Notes under the pieces: generated by a model
Told to the model about the DNA's origin: nothing
What the model saw: only the letters and a program-made list of their open reading frames with translations
Databases searched by the model: none
Translations under genes and position numbers: made by a program
Shown here: positions 35,344 through 44,026 of the stretch, one piece after another
Numbering within the stretch: the stretch's first letter is position 1
How the letters are laid out: each line of letters opens with the position of its first letter
DNA from: Cyclobacteriaceae bacterium
GTDB taxonomy: Bacteria; Bacteroidota; Bacteroidia; Cytophagales; Cyclobacteriaceae
Assembly: GCA_019638255.1 (NCBI GenBank)
Contig: JAHBUD010000001.1
Coordinates: 1-64,000 of the forward strand
Reading direction: 5' to 3'
DNA: 64,000 nucleotides

Positions 35344-36006
35344 TCAAATCGGATTACTGGATTGAGGTTGAAATCTTCTCCTGCCAATTGTGAAGAATAA
35401 GATAAAAGCTATTAATCCCTCGAAAAACGGGATTGCTAACTGAAGAATTAAGTCCGGATAAAAGAGAGCCAAGAAAATTATGGTTGCAAACATCAGTATT
35501 CCCAACCAGGCCCAGTACTGATTCTGAATTACCGGCAATGAATTTTTTAACGGCTCAACCCTGTCGTGAAACAAAAATTGAAAAGCTCGTAAATCCCAAA
35601 CAAGCAAATACGTTACGGCCAATAGCATTAACCCCGTAATTATTGGGGTTCCGGTAAATTCATAAGCCACTGTGATCACAAAAATATTCAAAATGATTCC
35701 GAAAAAAATCAGTGCGCCCAATCGGGCAAAGCGCTGTGTCATCAATAGTGCTCCACCAAGTATTTGTGTCCAACCGATAAATTGCCAATACATTCCTGAA
35801 TCAATCATCACCTTGAAGAATTGCTGAATAGGTTCCAGGTCTTGTATGGGTTTATCAATGGAATGCATCAGGTTAACTTTGGCTTTTGTTACCTTACCCA
35901 TACCAAAAGCTGCAATAACAAATGCACCGCCAATCAGGTACCGCAAGTAAATGGTGAAAACTTGCAAAAAGGTTTTTTGCTTCCAACGATCAATAAAATT
36001 CAGCAT
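35344..36006 (-). CDS. DoxX family membrane protein
   Basis: A 220-residue protein with four main membrane spans plus a fifth hydrophobic segment at the C-terminus (EGLIAFILFFTIGRR). DoxX-like marks are TIYLRYLIGGAFVIAAFGMGK, WQFIGWTQILGGALLMTQRFARLGALIFFGIILNIFVIT and TPIITGLMLLAVTYLLVWDLRAFQFL. DoxX proteins include oxidoreductase subunits, but most are uncharacterised. The promoter should lie in 36007-36280, which also contains a pxpA relic. Confidence 0.85.
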   Translation of the reverse strand: MLNFIDRWKQKTFLQVFTIYLRYLIGGAFVIAAFGMGKVTKAKVNLMHSIDKPIQDLEPIQQFFKVMIDSGMYWQFIGWTQILGGALLMTQRFARLGALIFFGIILNIFVITVAYEFTGTPIITGLMLLAVTYLLVWDLRAFQFLFHDRVEPLKNSLPVIQNQYWAWLGILMFATIIFLALFYPDLILQLAIPFFEGLIAFILFFTIGRRRFQPQSSNPI

Positions 36007-36085
36007 GGTTGTGATTGATTATTAATCGAGACGAACCCATATAATCAATGTTACAGTTAAGGTGGTGAAATTCCAAACCATTTTC

Positions 36086-36190
36086 ATCCTTCGCTACCAT
36101 GTTGTATAATGCTCCGTGGAATTTTACATGATGAAGCGTTGTATTCATTTCATCGCAAATCTTTTGAGTAACTTCGAGTTGCTTCCATCT
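36086..36190 (-). pseudogene. Relic of a pxpA gene (about 34 codons)
   Basis: Reading the minus strand, codons give WKQLEVTQKICDEMNTTLHH and VKFHGALYNMVAKD. This aligns without gaps with residues of the intact pxpA product (WKQLEIINRVCNEMNATLHH and VKPHGALYNMAAKD), 25 of 34 identical. Beyond it, in both directions, the likeness stops, and the upstream codons hit a stop. It is 1.3 kb from the live pxpA and on the same strand, with a serine hydrolase gene on the opposite strand in between. A decayed duplicate or a rearrangement scar are the options. Confidence 0.8.
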
Positions 36191-36307
36191 TTAAATGGAA
36201 TTTAAAGAATGTATTACACATTCTTTAACTATTATTTAGAATTTATGCTTTAGTATCATTAGTTAGCTTTCTTTAGTTTCGCTCCATTGATTTACCTATT
36301 GAAAAGA

Positions 36308-37417
36308 ATGCTCCGATTGATTTACCTGAAAAGTTGTAGTGCTTTACTTGTTCTGGCAGTAACGCTCAGCTCATGTAGCAGCGATGAACCCACACCTTCT
36401 CCATTGCTCTATTTTCCTCCAAATGGCTCAAGCACCTGGGAGCAAACCAATCCGGCATCGCTAGGTTGGAACACCACTAAAATTGCTGAGCTGGATGCAT
36501 TCATGACAAGCACCAACACCCGTGCCCTGCTCGTATTGAAGGATGGCAAAATGGTAATTGAAAAATATGCCGGTAAGCAACTCGTCAACATCAATCAAGA
36601 TTTTACAGCTACCAGCAACTGGTATTGGGCATCGGCAGGCAAAACCTTAACCGCAGCGCTGGCAGGTATTGCTGTGGCACAAGGAGAGCTTAATCTTGAT
36701 GAAAAGACTTCTACCTACTTGGGGACAGGATGGACAAGCCTTACTACCGCACAAGAAAATAAAATCACCGTAAGGCACCAGCTAACCATGACCACCGGTT
36801 TAGACGATGGTGTAGCAAACCGCGATTGCACGCTGCCCGAATGCCTTACCTATAAAGCCGAACCCGGAACACGCTGGGCTTATCACAACGCACCCTATAC
36901 ATTGCTTGATGGTGTATTAACCAATGCTACCGGCAAAACACTAAATAATTTTCTGAATGAAGTAATGAAATCAAGCACAGGCATGGATGGACAATACATT
37001 CAAACGGGTGATAACAATGTATATTACAGCACACCTCGCTCAATGGCACGACTTGGTTTATTGCTATTAAGTAAAGGTAAGTGGGCACAAACACAAGTAA
37101 TTCCCGAAGCGTACGCTACTCTAATGACTACTTCATCACAAACCATGAATCCGGCCTACGGCTACCTTACCTGGTTAAATGGCAAAGCTTCGTATATACC
37201 ACCTGCGCCCCTACAAATTAGTATACCCGGCTACATCACTCCGGATGCCCCAGCCGACATGTATGCAGCCATGGGTAAAAACGGACAACTCATTAACGTA
37301 GTGCCTTCACAAAATTTAGTAGTTATCCGCATGGGCGATGACCCGGATACAAGTCTTGTGCCCTATCTTTTTCAAAACGATCTGTGGATAAAGTTAAATG
37401 AGATTATAAATCCGTAG
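36308..37417 (+). CDS. Serine hydrolase lipoprotein (beta-lactamase fold)
   Basis: A lipoprotein of about 369 residues with lipobox LSSC near residue 23. The hydrolase domain has SAGKTLTAA as SxxK (SAGK), YHNAPYTLLDGV as YxN, and GKNGQLINV near the C-terminus. I use the ATG at 36308; an in-frame TTG at 36287 is possible. The two starts sit inside a small tandem duplication, GCTCC-(G)ATTGATTTACCT-...GAAAAG, so the start region seems to have been copied. It is alone on its strand, between two pxpA-like sequences. Confidence 0.85.
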   Translation: MLRLIYLKSCSALLVLAVTLSSCSSDEPTPSPLLYFPPNGSSTWEQTNPASLGWNTTKIAELDAFMTSTNTRALLVLKDGKMVIEKYAGKQLVNINQDFTATSNWYWASAGKTLTAALAGIAVAQGELNLDEKTSTYLGTGWTSLTTAQENKITVRHQLTMTTGLDDGVANRDCTLPECLTYKAEPGTRWAYHNAPYTLLDGVLTNATGKTLNNFLNEVMKSSTGMDGQYIQTGDNNVYYSTPRSMARLGLLLLSKGKWAQTQVIPEAYATLMTTSSQTMNPAYGYLTWLNGKASYIPPAPLQISIPGYITPDAPADMYAAMGKNGQLINVVPSQNLVVIRMGDDPDTSLVPYLFQNDLWIKLNEIINP

Positions 37418-37483
37418 TGCCCTAACCAGAGTAAATTGAATGAATGTTCTGCAACACCTTAACAAGGCATACTTATAGCAATT

Positions 37484-38227
37484 TTACCCAGATACTTTTT
37501 TAACTTCAATACCCGTAGCTTGCATACTACCGGCAATAGCCTTAACAAACTCAAAGGCATATGCACCATCGCCATGAATACAAAGGGTGTCGGCCTGCAT
37601 GGAAATAATAGTGCCATTTGTGCAGGTAACTTTTTTATCTGTTACCATTTGCATCGCCTGCCGTACTACCACATCTACATCATTAATTAGTGCATTGGGT
37701 TGTGTGCGCAGTGTTAATGTTCCATCCGGATGATAGGTACGGTCAGCAAACACTTCGTTGGCTGTTTTTAAGCCAAGCGCTTTGGCTTCTGCGATCATCA
37801 CACTGCCGCTTAATCCATAGTAAATCAAATTGGGATTGAAATCCTTAACTGCCTGAGCGATAATGTGGCTCATTGCAACATCCTTCGCAGCCATGTTATA
37901 CAAGGCACCGTGGGGTTTTACATGATGAAGGGTTGCATTCATTTCATTGCATACCCTATTGATGATTTCAAGTTGCTTCCAAATCAGGGCATACAATTCT
38001 TCTTGCGAAAGATTTTGTTCAACCCGACCAAAGTTGGGTTTGTCATCGAACCCGGGATGTGCGCCAATGGCAATGTTATTTTTCAAGCACAACGTGATGA
38101 TGTTTCGAATGGTGGCTTCATCTCCGGCATGATAACCACAGGCAATATTGGCACTGCTGATGTACGGCATAATGGCCGCATCGTTCGGCATGCCCTCGCC
38201 CATATCACAATTCAAGTCGATCGTCAT
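37484..38227 (-). CDS. pxpA: 5-oxoprolinase subunit PxpA (LamB/YcsF family)
   Basis: PxpA is the subunit of the ATP-dependent 5-oxoprolinase that, with PxpB and PxpC, opens 5-oxoproline to glutamate. The 247-residue protein shows the family marks IDLNCDMGEGM at the start, ISSANIACGYHAGDEATI, IGAHPGFDDKPNFGR and TLHHVKPHGALYN near the middle, and TLCIHGDGAYA near the end. Its ATG overlaps the stop of pxpC by one base. The operon order is pxpB-pxpC-pxpA on the minus strand. A 34-codon relic of the same gene lies 1.3 kb away at 36086. Confidence 0.96.
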   Translation of the reverse strand: MTIDLNCDMGEGMPNDAAIMPYISSANIACGYHAGDEATIRNIITLCLKNNIAIGAHPGFDDKPNFGRVEQNLSQEELYALIWKQLEIINRVCNEMNATLHHVKPHGALYNMAAKDVAMSHIIAQAVKDFNPNLIYYGLSGSVMIAEAKALGLKTANEVFADRTYHPDGTLTLRTQPNALINDVDVVVRQAMQMVTDKKVTCTNGTIISMQADTLCIHGDGAYAFEFVKAIAGSMQATGIEVKKVSG

Positions 38228-39201
38228 TATTTCATATTAAAATGTTCCAGTAGTTTATGGCGGCAACCCGAAGCAAGTTGGTGTATTCGCTGTTGCTGCG
38301 AGCAGAATAATTCTTCAGCTTCTGCTAAACTAATGAACTTGAAGTTAATCTTGTCGTTCGGCTTGTGCTGTACCAACCTTGAGCGATCATCGCTGATTAC
38401 ATGGGCTACCCGTGGATAACCCCCGGTGGTCTGATGATCAGCCATGAGAACGATCAGCTCTCCATTGGGCAGCAACTGAATCGTGCCAAACGTAACAGCA
38501 GTGGAAAGTAATTCTTCTTTGTGCGATCTTTTCATAGACGGACCGTGAAGCCGGTAGCCCATGCGGTCGCTCTGCGGACTGATGGTAAATGATTTTTTCT
38601 GAAAATCAATCTGCGATCGCCTGTTCATCCAATCAAATTCATTTCCCTTGATGCAACGAATGTATTCGAGTGATGGATAGAATTCACTCACGTTGGCACG
38701 CCAGGGAAAAACGGTTACCTCCTGCGCATCAGCCATGGAAAAACGAAGCGGTAAGACATCGGACTTCTTCAGTGTTCGTCCATCTAATCCTCCAACCCCT
38801 GCTTTTACATTCGTACTCTTGCTGCCCAGCCATGTATTCAATTCAAAACCCTTGTGTATGGCAAGATAAGCGAACGTACCCCATAATGGTTTTGAAAACT
38901 TCAGCTCACTCCCTACCGGAATGCAAACCGGCTGATTGATCGATATTTTCTTTCCGTTGAGTCTTGGTGAAAAGTCTGCACCACTTATTGCAATTAAAGA
39001 AGCTGTTTCAAACTTGAAAGTTGAAGCAGGATGACACAACTCAATCACTGCTTCCTCAAGATTATTTCCTACCAATGCGTTGGCCACCCGCATGGCCACC
39101 AGATCCATCGCCCCGTTTGGATTGATGCCCTGATGTTGGTAACCAAACCGGCCAGCATCCTGTATCGTATCTGAAATACCTTTCCTGACTACTTCGATCA
39201 T
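38227..39201 (-). CDS. pxpC: 5-oxoprolinase subunit PxpC (KipA-like)
   Basis: A 324-residue protein of the biotin-dependent-carboxyltransferase-like/KipA family, a subunit of 5-oxoprolinase. Typical blocks are DTIQDAGRFGYQHQGINPNGAMD near the start, SGADFSPRLNGKKI near residue 90, SDRMGYRLHGP near 210, and a C-terminal LMADHQTTGGYPRVAHVISDD. It overlaps pxpB by four bases and pxpA by one, so the three subunits are made together. The family was previously called urea-amidolyase-like; the operon context supports 5-oxoprolinase. Confidence 0.94.
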   Translation of the reverse strand: MIEVVRKGISDTIQDAGRFGYQHQGINPNGAMDLVAMRVANALVGNNLEEAVIELCHPASTFKFETASLIAISGADFSPRLNGKKISINQPVCIPVGSELKFSKPLWGTFAYLAIHKGFELNTWLGSKSTNVKAGVGGLDGRTLKKSDVLPLRFSMADAQEVTVFPWRANVSEFYPSLEYIRCIKGNEFDWMNRRSQIDFQKKSFTISPQSDRMGYRLHGPSMKRSHKEELLSTAVTFGTIQLLPNGELIVLMADHQTTGGYPRVAHVISDDRSRLVQHKPNDKINFKFISLAEAEELFCSQQQRIHQLASGCRHKLLEHFNMK

Positions 39202-39956
39202 GACAAAACCATTTGCATCGTATTCTGATCAAATGTTTCAAATTCTTCCATGCTGATAGACTTGAACTTTACTTTATCGCCCGGCCTGAAAAAGACCGGA
39301 TCAGGAAGACTGGCATCAAATAACTTCACTGGTGTTTTGCCAATGAGGTTCCAACCCCCCGGAGACTCAAGCGGATAAATGCCGGTTTGATTTCCGGCAA
39401 TGCCCACACTACCCACAGGCACACGTGCACGCGGCTTGTCAAGCCTGGGCATCACAATGCGGTCATCAACTTTTCCCATGTAAGCGAAGCCCGGAAGAAA
39501 GCCAAGCAGGTACACACAGTAGGTTTGTCGTGTGTGAAGTTCAATCACTTTCTCCACACTAATTTTTTTCTCTGCTGCGAGTCGTTTGATGTCGGGTGCA
39601 ACAGAAGGATCATAGCAAACTGGAATGGTAATCGTTCTGCTTTTTACTTCCAGTTTTATCAAACTGGATTTTATTGTTTCGGTAACCTTCGCTCTCACCC
39701 ATTCAAATGCAGATGTCGTTTTCAGTTTTCGAATCACCACCGGATCATACACAATTGACAAAGTACTGTAAGAAGGAATGACATCCAGATACCATTTTGG
39801 CTCCTTTGCTAGCTCGTTTGCAAGTGCCAGTACATATTGGTTCAGCTGGGGATCCATGTCATTCCCGAAAGTCACGGTTAGGGCATGATCCCCGACTGGG
39901 TAAATATGATGGTTATCCGGAATCCTCATTCTGTTCCAAAATATAGCTATTTCCAC
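39198..39956 (-). CDS. pxpB: 5-oxoprolinase subunit PxpB (KipI-like)
   Basis: A 252-residue protein of the KipI/allophanate-hydrolase-subunit-1 type. Marks are IYPVGDHALTVTFG near the start, IPVCYDPSVAPD in the middle, and the sequence LPGFAYMGKVDDRIVMPRLDKPRARVPVGSVGIAGNQTGIYP with the final ESPGGWNLIGKTPV. It is the first gene of the pxpB-pxpC-pxpA operon. A second Met at residue 10 is a possible start; the first is used here. The divergent PadR gene starts 75 bases away. Confidence 0.94.
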   Translation of the reverse strand: MEIAIFWNRMRIPDNHHIYPVGDHALTVTFGNDMDPQLNQYVLALANELAKEPKWYLDVIPSYSTLSIVYDPVVIRKLKTTSAFEWVRAKVTETIKSSLIKLEVKSRTITIPVCYDPSVAPDIKRLAAEKKISVEKVIELHTRQTYCVYLLGFLPGFAYMGKVDDRIVMPRLDKPRARVPVGSVGIAGNQTGIYPLESPGGWNLIGKTPVKLFDASLPDPVFFRPGDKVKFKSISMEEFETFDQNTMQMVLS

Positions 39957-40031
39957 TTCCCCGATAATTAATTCTACAAAACTGAAACATATATATTACT
40001 TTCACGTTCGTAGAACTAATCTGGTAAAAAA

Positions 40032-40370
40032 ATGAAAGGAACCTATTTGGGTGAATTGGAAGAACTGGTACTGCTTACAGTGGGCATTCTCTACCCCGAA
40101 GCTTATGGGGTGGCTGTGATGGATGAAATTGAGCGGCAAGCAGGGCGCAGTCTGAACATCAGTGCCGTGCATTCGGTACTCACCCGGCTGGAAGAGAAAG
40201 GGTTGTTGAAATCTAAAATGAGTGATCCCACGGAAGAACGTGGAGGACGCAGAAAGCGGATATTTCTGCTTACCGCGGCCGGAAAGCGTGCACTCGAAGA
40301 AGCAAATGAATTGCGTACTCAACTCTATAATCAAATACCAAAAATGGCGTTGCAGTTTCGGCTAGCCTGA
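40032..40370 (+). CDS. PadR family transcriptional regulator
   Basis: A 112-residue winged-helix PadR regulator. The domain runs LGELEELVLLTVGILYPEAYGVAVMDEIER, with the recognition region LNISAVHSVLTRLEEKGLLKSKM and the wing RGGRRKRIFLLTAAGKRALEEA. It starts 7 bases before the ABC permease gene. In Bacteroidota PadR genes are often linked to MacB/FtsX-like permeases whose N-terminus carries a matching prefix domain, as here, and presumably regulate their own operon. A TACTTTCA box near 40000 may be its -7 element. Confidence 0.93.
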   Translation: MKGTYLGELEELVLLTVGILYPEAYGVAVMDEIERQAGRSLNISAVHSVLTRLEEKGLLKSKMSDPTEERGGRRKRIFLLTAAGKRALEEANELRTQLYNQIPKMALQFRLA

Positions 40371-40377
40371 TTGATGT

Positions 40378-42966
40378 ATGAAAGTAATGCCTCCACGTTG
40401 GGCCGACCGCTTTTTAGAATGGTATTGTAATCCGGACTTACTGGAAGAGATTCAGGGCGATGCTTATGAATTATTCTACCGCACAGCAAATGAAAACACA
40501 CAAAAAGCAAAGCTGAGTTTTATATGGAATGTGTTGCGCTTTTTCCGGTGGCGTAATATCCGGAAAGACCGAATTAAAAATTATACCCCACTATCAACCA
40601 TGATGATCAAAAGCTATTTCGTTACAGGCTATCGCAACATGTTACGCAATGCCACTACCTCCGTCATTAACATTCTAGGCCTGTCAGTTGCCATTGGCTG
40701 TGCCGTGATGATTTTTATCCTGGAAGATTCGTATTACAATCTTGATGCGATGCACAAAAATGGCGACCGTATCGGATTGATTGTTAATCATGTCAAAGAA
40801 GGTGACCAACAAAGTTTGCTGGCGCGTTCACCCGTTCCATTGGCTGAATTACTCAAGGAAAATTCAGCCCTTGAGCATGTTGTGCGTGCAGCAAGGAGCA
40901 GCGCATCCGTTCGGGTCGGGAATAATGTATTTACAGAAAGCATCCTCTTTGCAGATCCGGCTTTTCTGGACATGTTCAGTTTTAACGTTGTTTCCGGAAA
41001 CAGGCAAAGCTTATACAATAAGAATCAGCTGATGTTAACCCGTGAAATGGCGGTTAAGCATTTCGGAAACGAGGATGTTGTAGGGCAAACGCTATCCATG
41101 AAATTTAATAATCAATACATACAAGAACTCTTTATTGGTGGCGTATTGGAAAACACCCCAGCGAATTCAAGCATGTACTTTAATTTTTTAGTGCCCTCAG
41201 CAGTATGGGAGGATATGAATAAAGGAGGCACTGAAGACTGGTCAAAAAACCTGAGCGTTACATTTGTGATGATGAAAGAAGGTAATGCCTTTTCACAACT
41301 ACAACCAACTTTTGATGTGTACCAAAAATTCCAGCAGCAAGCCAATACAACAAACCCGGTTCAGCGGGTTGAAGTGGTGCCCATGAAAGACGTAGCACAA
41401 CGGAGTTATGAATTTACAGGCTCACTTTCGTGGAGTAACGCACCTGCTGCCATGATTGCATTTGTTGTCATTGGAATATTCCTCATTCTGCTGGCTTGCT
41501 TCAACTACATGAATGTAGCCGTGGCTTCGGTAAGCACACGACTAAAAGAAATTGGAGTACGCAAAGTTGTTGGTGGTGGTAAGAAGGAAATTATTCATCA
41601 GTTTCTTGTTGAAAATTTACTTTTCTGCTTTATTGCGCTTCTTGCAGGAACAGCACTTGCCTATTACTTTCTCGTTCCCGGATTTGATTCGTTGTACCCG
41701 GTAAAGATGGTGTTTGAAGTATCCTCATGGAAAATAGTAATTCTGTTTTTTGGAGGACTATTGCTCTTTGTCGCTTTGGTATCGGGTGGGTACCCGGCAT
41801 TGTACGTTTCATCCTTTAATGCCATGAAAATTCTTCGAGGAAAAGAGAAGTTTGGAAACAAGAGCCTCTTCAGCCGCACCTTGTTAACACTTCAGTTCAC
41901 ACTCTCCATCACTTGCATAGTGGGTTGCCTGGTGTTTGTGTGGTCGAGCTATTACTTTGAAGGCAAGGACTGGGGTTACAACCGTGACGAAACCGTAGTA
42001 GTTCGTTTACTGGATCCAACTCAGTTTGAAGAAATGCGCGGACACCTCAGCACAAATAAGAATGTGATTAGTTATGCGGGTGCAGCCCAGCACATTGGCA
42101 AGTCCAGTCAATCGGCTGTAATACGGCATGAAGAACAGGAGTATACCGTTGATCACCTTCCTGTTGGATTCCATTACCTGGAATCAATGAACATTAGAAT
42201 AACAGATGGACGTTCATTTGACGAGGCCATCGAATCGGATAAGCATGAGTCGGTCATCGTTAACCAATCCTTCGTGAAGAAGATGGGTTGGAGCAGTCCG
42301 ATCAATCAGAGCTTTGAATTGGACAGCACAAAGCGTTATGTGATTGGTGTAGTGGCCGACTTTTACTACCATGATTTTTACTACGAGGTTAAACCCGCCA
42401 TGTTCACCATCACCTCCAAGGATGACTTCAAATTTCTGGTGGTCAAAGTCGAAGCCGGCAGCGTGTTGTCCACGCAGGAGGAACTCAAAAAGGCATGGAA
42501 AGAAGTTGCGCCTGATGATCCTTATTTCGGATTTCTGCAAAGCGAAGTGTTCGATAATTTCCTTAACAGTAACCGCGCCAACAACAAGGTGATTTATTTT
42601 ATCTCTGCAGTAGCCGTTATGCTGGCCGCCATGGGACTATACGGATTGGTGTCGTACAACCTTACCCGAAGGCTTAAAGAATTCAGCGTACGCAAAGTGT
42701 TTGGCGCCAGTGTGGTTCAACTGTTCAGGCTGATGAACCGCGACTATATGTGGATATTGGTTATTGCCTTTGTAATCGGTGCTCCGCTTGGTGCCTTTCT
42801 GATGGATCTGATGTTAAAGGCTGCATATCCTGAACAGATCCCTACAACAATATGGCCCTATGTGATTGCTATTACTTTAATGGTGCTCACGGTGGGCATG
42901 ACAATAGCTACTCAGCTTAAAAGGTTGATTGAAGAGAATCCAACAGAAACGTTACGTTCGGAATAG
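40378..42966 (+). CDS. MacB/FtsX-like ABC transporter permease with prefix domain
   Basis: An 862-residue permease. The N-terminal 85 residues (MPPRWADRFLEWYCNPDLLE) form the prefix domain seen in PadR-linked permeases. A TM segment follows (SVINILGLSVAIGCAVMIFIL), then a MacB-type periplasmic domain (about 125-330), a first FtsX block of three TM helices (about 365-480, with RLKEIGVRKVVGGGKKEI), a second periplasmic domain, and a final FtsX block with SVRKVFGASVVQLFRLM. The tandem FtsX repeat and VRKV motifs identify the class. No ATPase gene is adjacent, so it must pair with an unlinked one. The likely export role is inferred from the family. Confidence 0.9.
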   Translation: MKVMPPRWADRFLEWYCNPDLLEEIQGDAYELFYRTANENTQKAKLSFIWNVLRFFRWRNIRKDRIKNYTPLSTMMIKSYFVTGYRNMLRNATTSVINILGLSVAIGCAVMIFILEDSYYNLDAMHKNGDRIGLIVNHVKEGDQQSLLARSPVPLAELLKENSALEHVVRAARSSASVRVGNNVFTESILFADPAFLDMFSFNVVSGNRQSLYNKNQLMLTREMAVKHFGNEDVVGQTLSMKFNNQYIQELFIGGVLENTPANSSMYFNFLVPSAVWEDMNKGGTEDWSKNLSVTFVMMKEGNAFSQLQPTFDVYQKFQQQANTTNPVQRVEVVPMKDVAQRSYEFTGSLSWSNAPAAMIAFVVIGIFLILLACFNYMNVAVASVSTRLKEIGVRKVVGGGKKEIIHQFLVENLLFCFIALLAGTALAYYFLVPGFDSLYPVKMVFEVSSWKIVILFFGGLLLFVALVSGGYPALYVSSFNAMKILRGKEKFGNKSLFSRTLLTLQFTLSITCIVGCLVFVWSSYYFEGKDWGYNRDETVVVRLLDPTQFEEMRGHLSTNKNVISYAGAAQHIGKSSQSAVIRHEEQEYTVDHLPVGFHYLESMNIRITDGRSFDEAIESDKHESVIVNQSFVKKMGWSSPINQSFELDSTKRYVIGVVADFYYHDFYYEVKPAMFTITSKDDFKFLVVKVEAGSVLSTQEELKKAWKEVAPDDPYFGFLQSEVFDNFLNSNRANNKVIYFISAVAVMLAAMGLYGLVSYNLTRRLKEFSVRKVFGASVVQLFRLMNRDYMWILVIAFVIGAPLGAFLMDLMLKAAYPEQIPTTIWPYVIAITLMVLTVGMTIATQLKRLIEENPTETLRSE

Positions 42967-42969
42967 GAA

Positions 42970-43422
42970 TCAGCCACGAAGTTTATCAAGTAAAAAATTC
43001 ATTTGTTGCGTTTCCGCTTTTGTCAGGTTTTTTAAGGTCGATTGCCAGGTATCAGATGCGCGATCAATTTTTGCAAGCAGACTTAGTCCTTTATCGGTAA
43101 CACTAATGTCAACCTGTCTGCGGTTATTCTTGCAGATTTCGCGCTTCACCAAACCTTTAAGGCGAAGCTTTTCAACCAATCGTGTAGCATTACTGTTCTT
43201 ATCAATCATCCGGCAGGTGATGTCGGCCAGCATCATGGGCTTGGGGTGGCTGCCCCGCAGAATGCGTAATACATTAAATTGTTCCGGGGTAACATCAAAC
43301 GTTTTCAAAAAGGTTGCGTTCAGGTTATGCAACCAGCTTCCGGTAAACAAAATATTAACAGCCGCCTTTTGAAATTCGCTTTGAAATTTTTCCTGTTTAA
43401 CTTCACTCTCAATGGAAGCCAT
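42970..43422 (-). CDS. MarR family transcriptional regulator
   Basis: A 150-residue winged-helix MarR regulator. The domain is TPEQFNVLRILRGSHPKPMMLADITCRMIDKNSNATRLVEKLRLKGLVKRE, with the wing RRQVDISVTDKGLSLL. No N-terminal redox Cys of the OhrR type is present; the two Cys are in DITC and REIC. It is divergent from the DUF1905 gene. Between them, at 43454-43474, lies a block that is 19/21 identical to a site 26 kb away before the pirin operon, so this protein is a good candidate for both. Confidence 0.93.
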   Translation of the reverse strand: MASIESEVKQEKFQSEFQKAAVNILFTGSWLHNLNATFLKTFDVTPEQFNVLRILRGSHPKPMMLADITCRMIDKNSNATRLVEKLRLKGLVKREICKNNRRQVDISVTDKGLSLLAKIDRASDTWQSTLKNLTKAETQQMNFLLDKLRG

Positions 43423-43453
43423 AGCGCTGGTATTTTAGATCAAACCAAAATTA

Positions 43454-43474
43454 ATACAATAGTTGTAGATACAA
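43454..43474. promoter_or_regulatory. MarR operator candidate between marR and DUF1905 gene
   Basis: ATACAA, then TAG, then TTGTAG and at once another ATACAA. It is a near copy (19/21) of the block at 17666-17686. Its position, 32 bases from the marR ATG and 10 bases from the DUF1905 ATG, fits control of both. Confidence 0.65.
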
Positions 43475-43483
43475 TTAAATCCC

Positions 43484-43996
43484 ATGATCGCTTTTACCGC
43501 CACCATACAACGTTTTGATAAAAAAGGAGAAAAAACCGGTTGGAGCTACATTGAAATAAGTGCTGCGCATGCCAAAAAACTGAAACCTGATACCAAGACT
43601 TCTTTTCGGGTAAAAGGAAAACTGGATCAATTCGCCATCAAACAAATTGCTTTAATCCCGATGGGAGATGGAAAATTTATCATTCCTTTTAATGCGGCCA
43701 TGCGCAAAGGCACCAGCAAAAAACATGGAGACAACGTGAAGGTTGTGCTTGAGCCTGATGACAGCAAGTTTGTAATGAATGCAGATTTTGTTGTCTGCCT
43801 GAAGGATGATCCGATGGCAAACGCCTTTTTCAAAACGTTACCAGCCGGGCATCAACGTTATTTCAGCAAGTGGATTGACAGCGCAAAGACAACCTCAACC
43901 AAAACCAAGCGGATTGTAATGGCTGTTAATGCGCTGTCACGCAAAATGGGATTCCCGGAAATGTTGCGCGAAGAGAAACGGAATAAATTCAATTAG
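43484..43996 (+). CDS. DUF1905 / YdeI (OmpD-associated) domain protein
   Basis: A 170-residue soluble protein with an N-terminal DUF1905 domain (about 1-95; FTATIQRFDKKGEKTGWSYIEI and FRVKGKLDQFAIKQIALIPMGDGKFIIPFNAAMRK) and a C-terminal YdeI/OmdA-like region (about 110-168; FKTLPAGHQRYFSKWIDSAKTTSTKTKRI). The domain pair is common in Bacteroidota; its cellular function is not established, though YdeI relatives are linked to stress. It is divergent from marR with an operator candidate between, so MarR probably controls it. Confidence 0.9.
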   Translation: MIAFTATIQRFDKKGEKTGWSYIEISAAHAKKLKPDTKTSFRVKGKLDQFAIKQIALIPMGDGKFIIPFNAAMRKGTSKKHGDNVKVVLEPDDSKFVMNADFVVCLKDDPMANAFFKTLPAGHQRYFSKWIDSAKTTSTKTKRIVMAVNALSRKMGFPEMLREEKRNKFN

Positions 43997-44026
43997 TCGG
44001 TTAACAATTGACAATTAATAATGCTT

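Noticed and set aside
37865..38419. 184-codon plus-strand frame
   Set aside because: Antisense to pxpA and pxpC, which are certain.
42929..43372. 147-codon plus-strand frame
   Set aside because: Antisense to the MarR gene; MarR has a full domain and normal length.
44001..44024. AACAATTGACAATTAATAAT-like short repeat between converging genes
   Set aside because: It resembles short AT-rich repeats but is only about two units; not enough to call an element.
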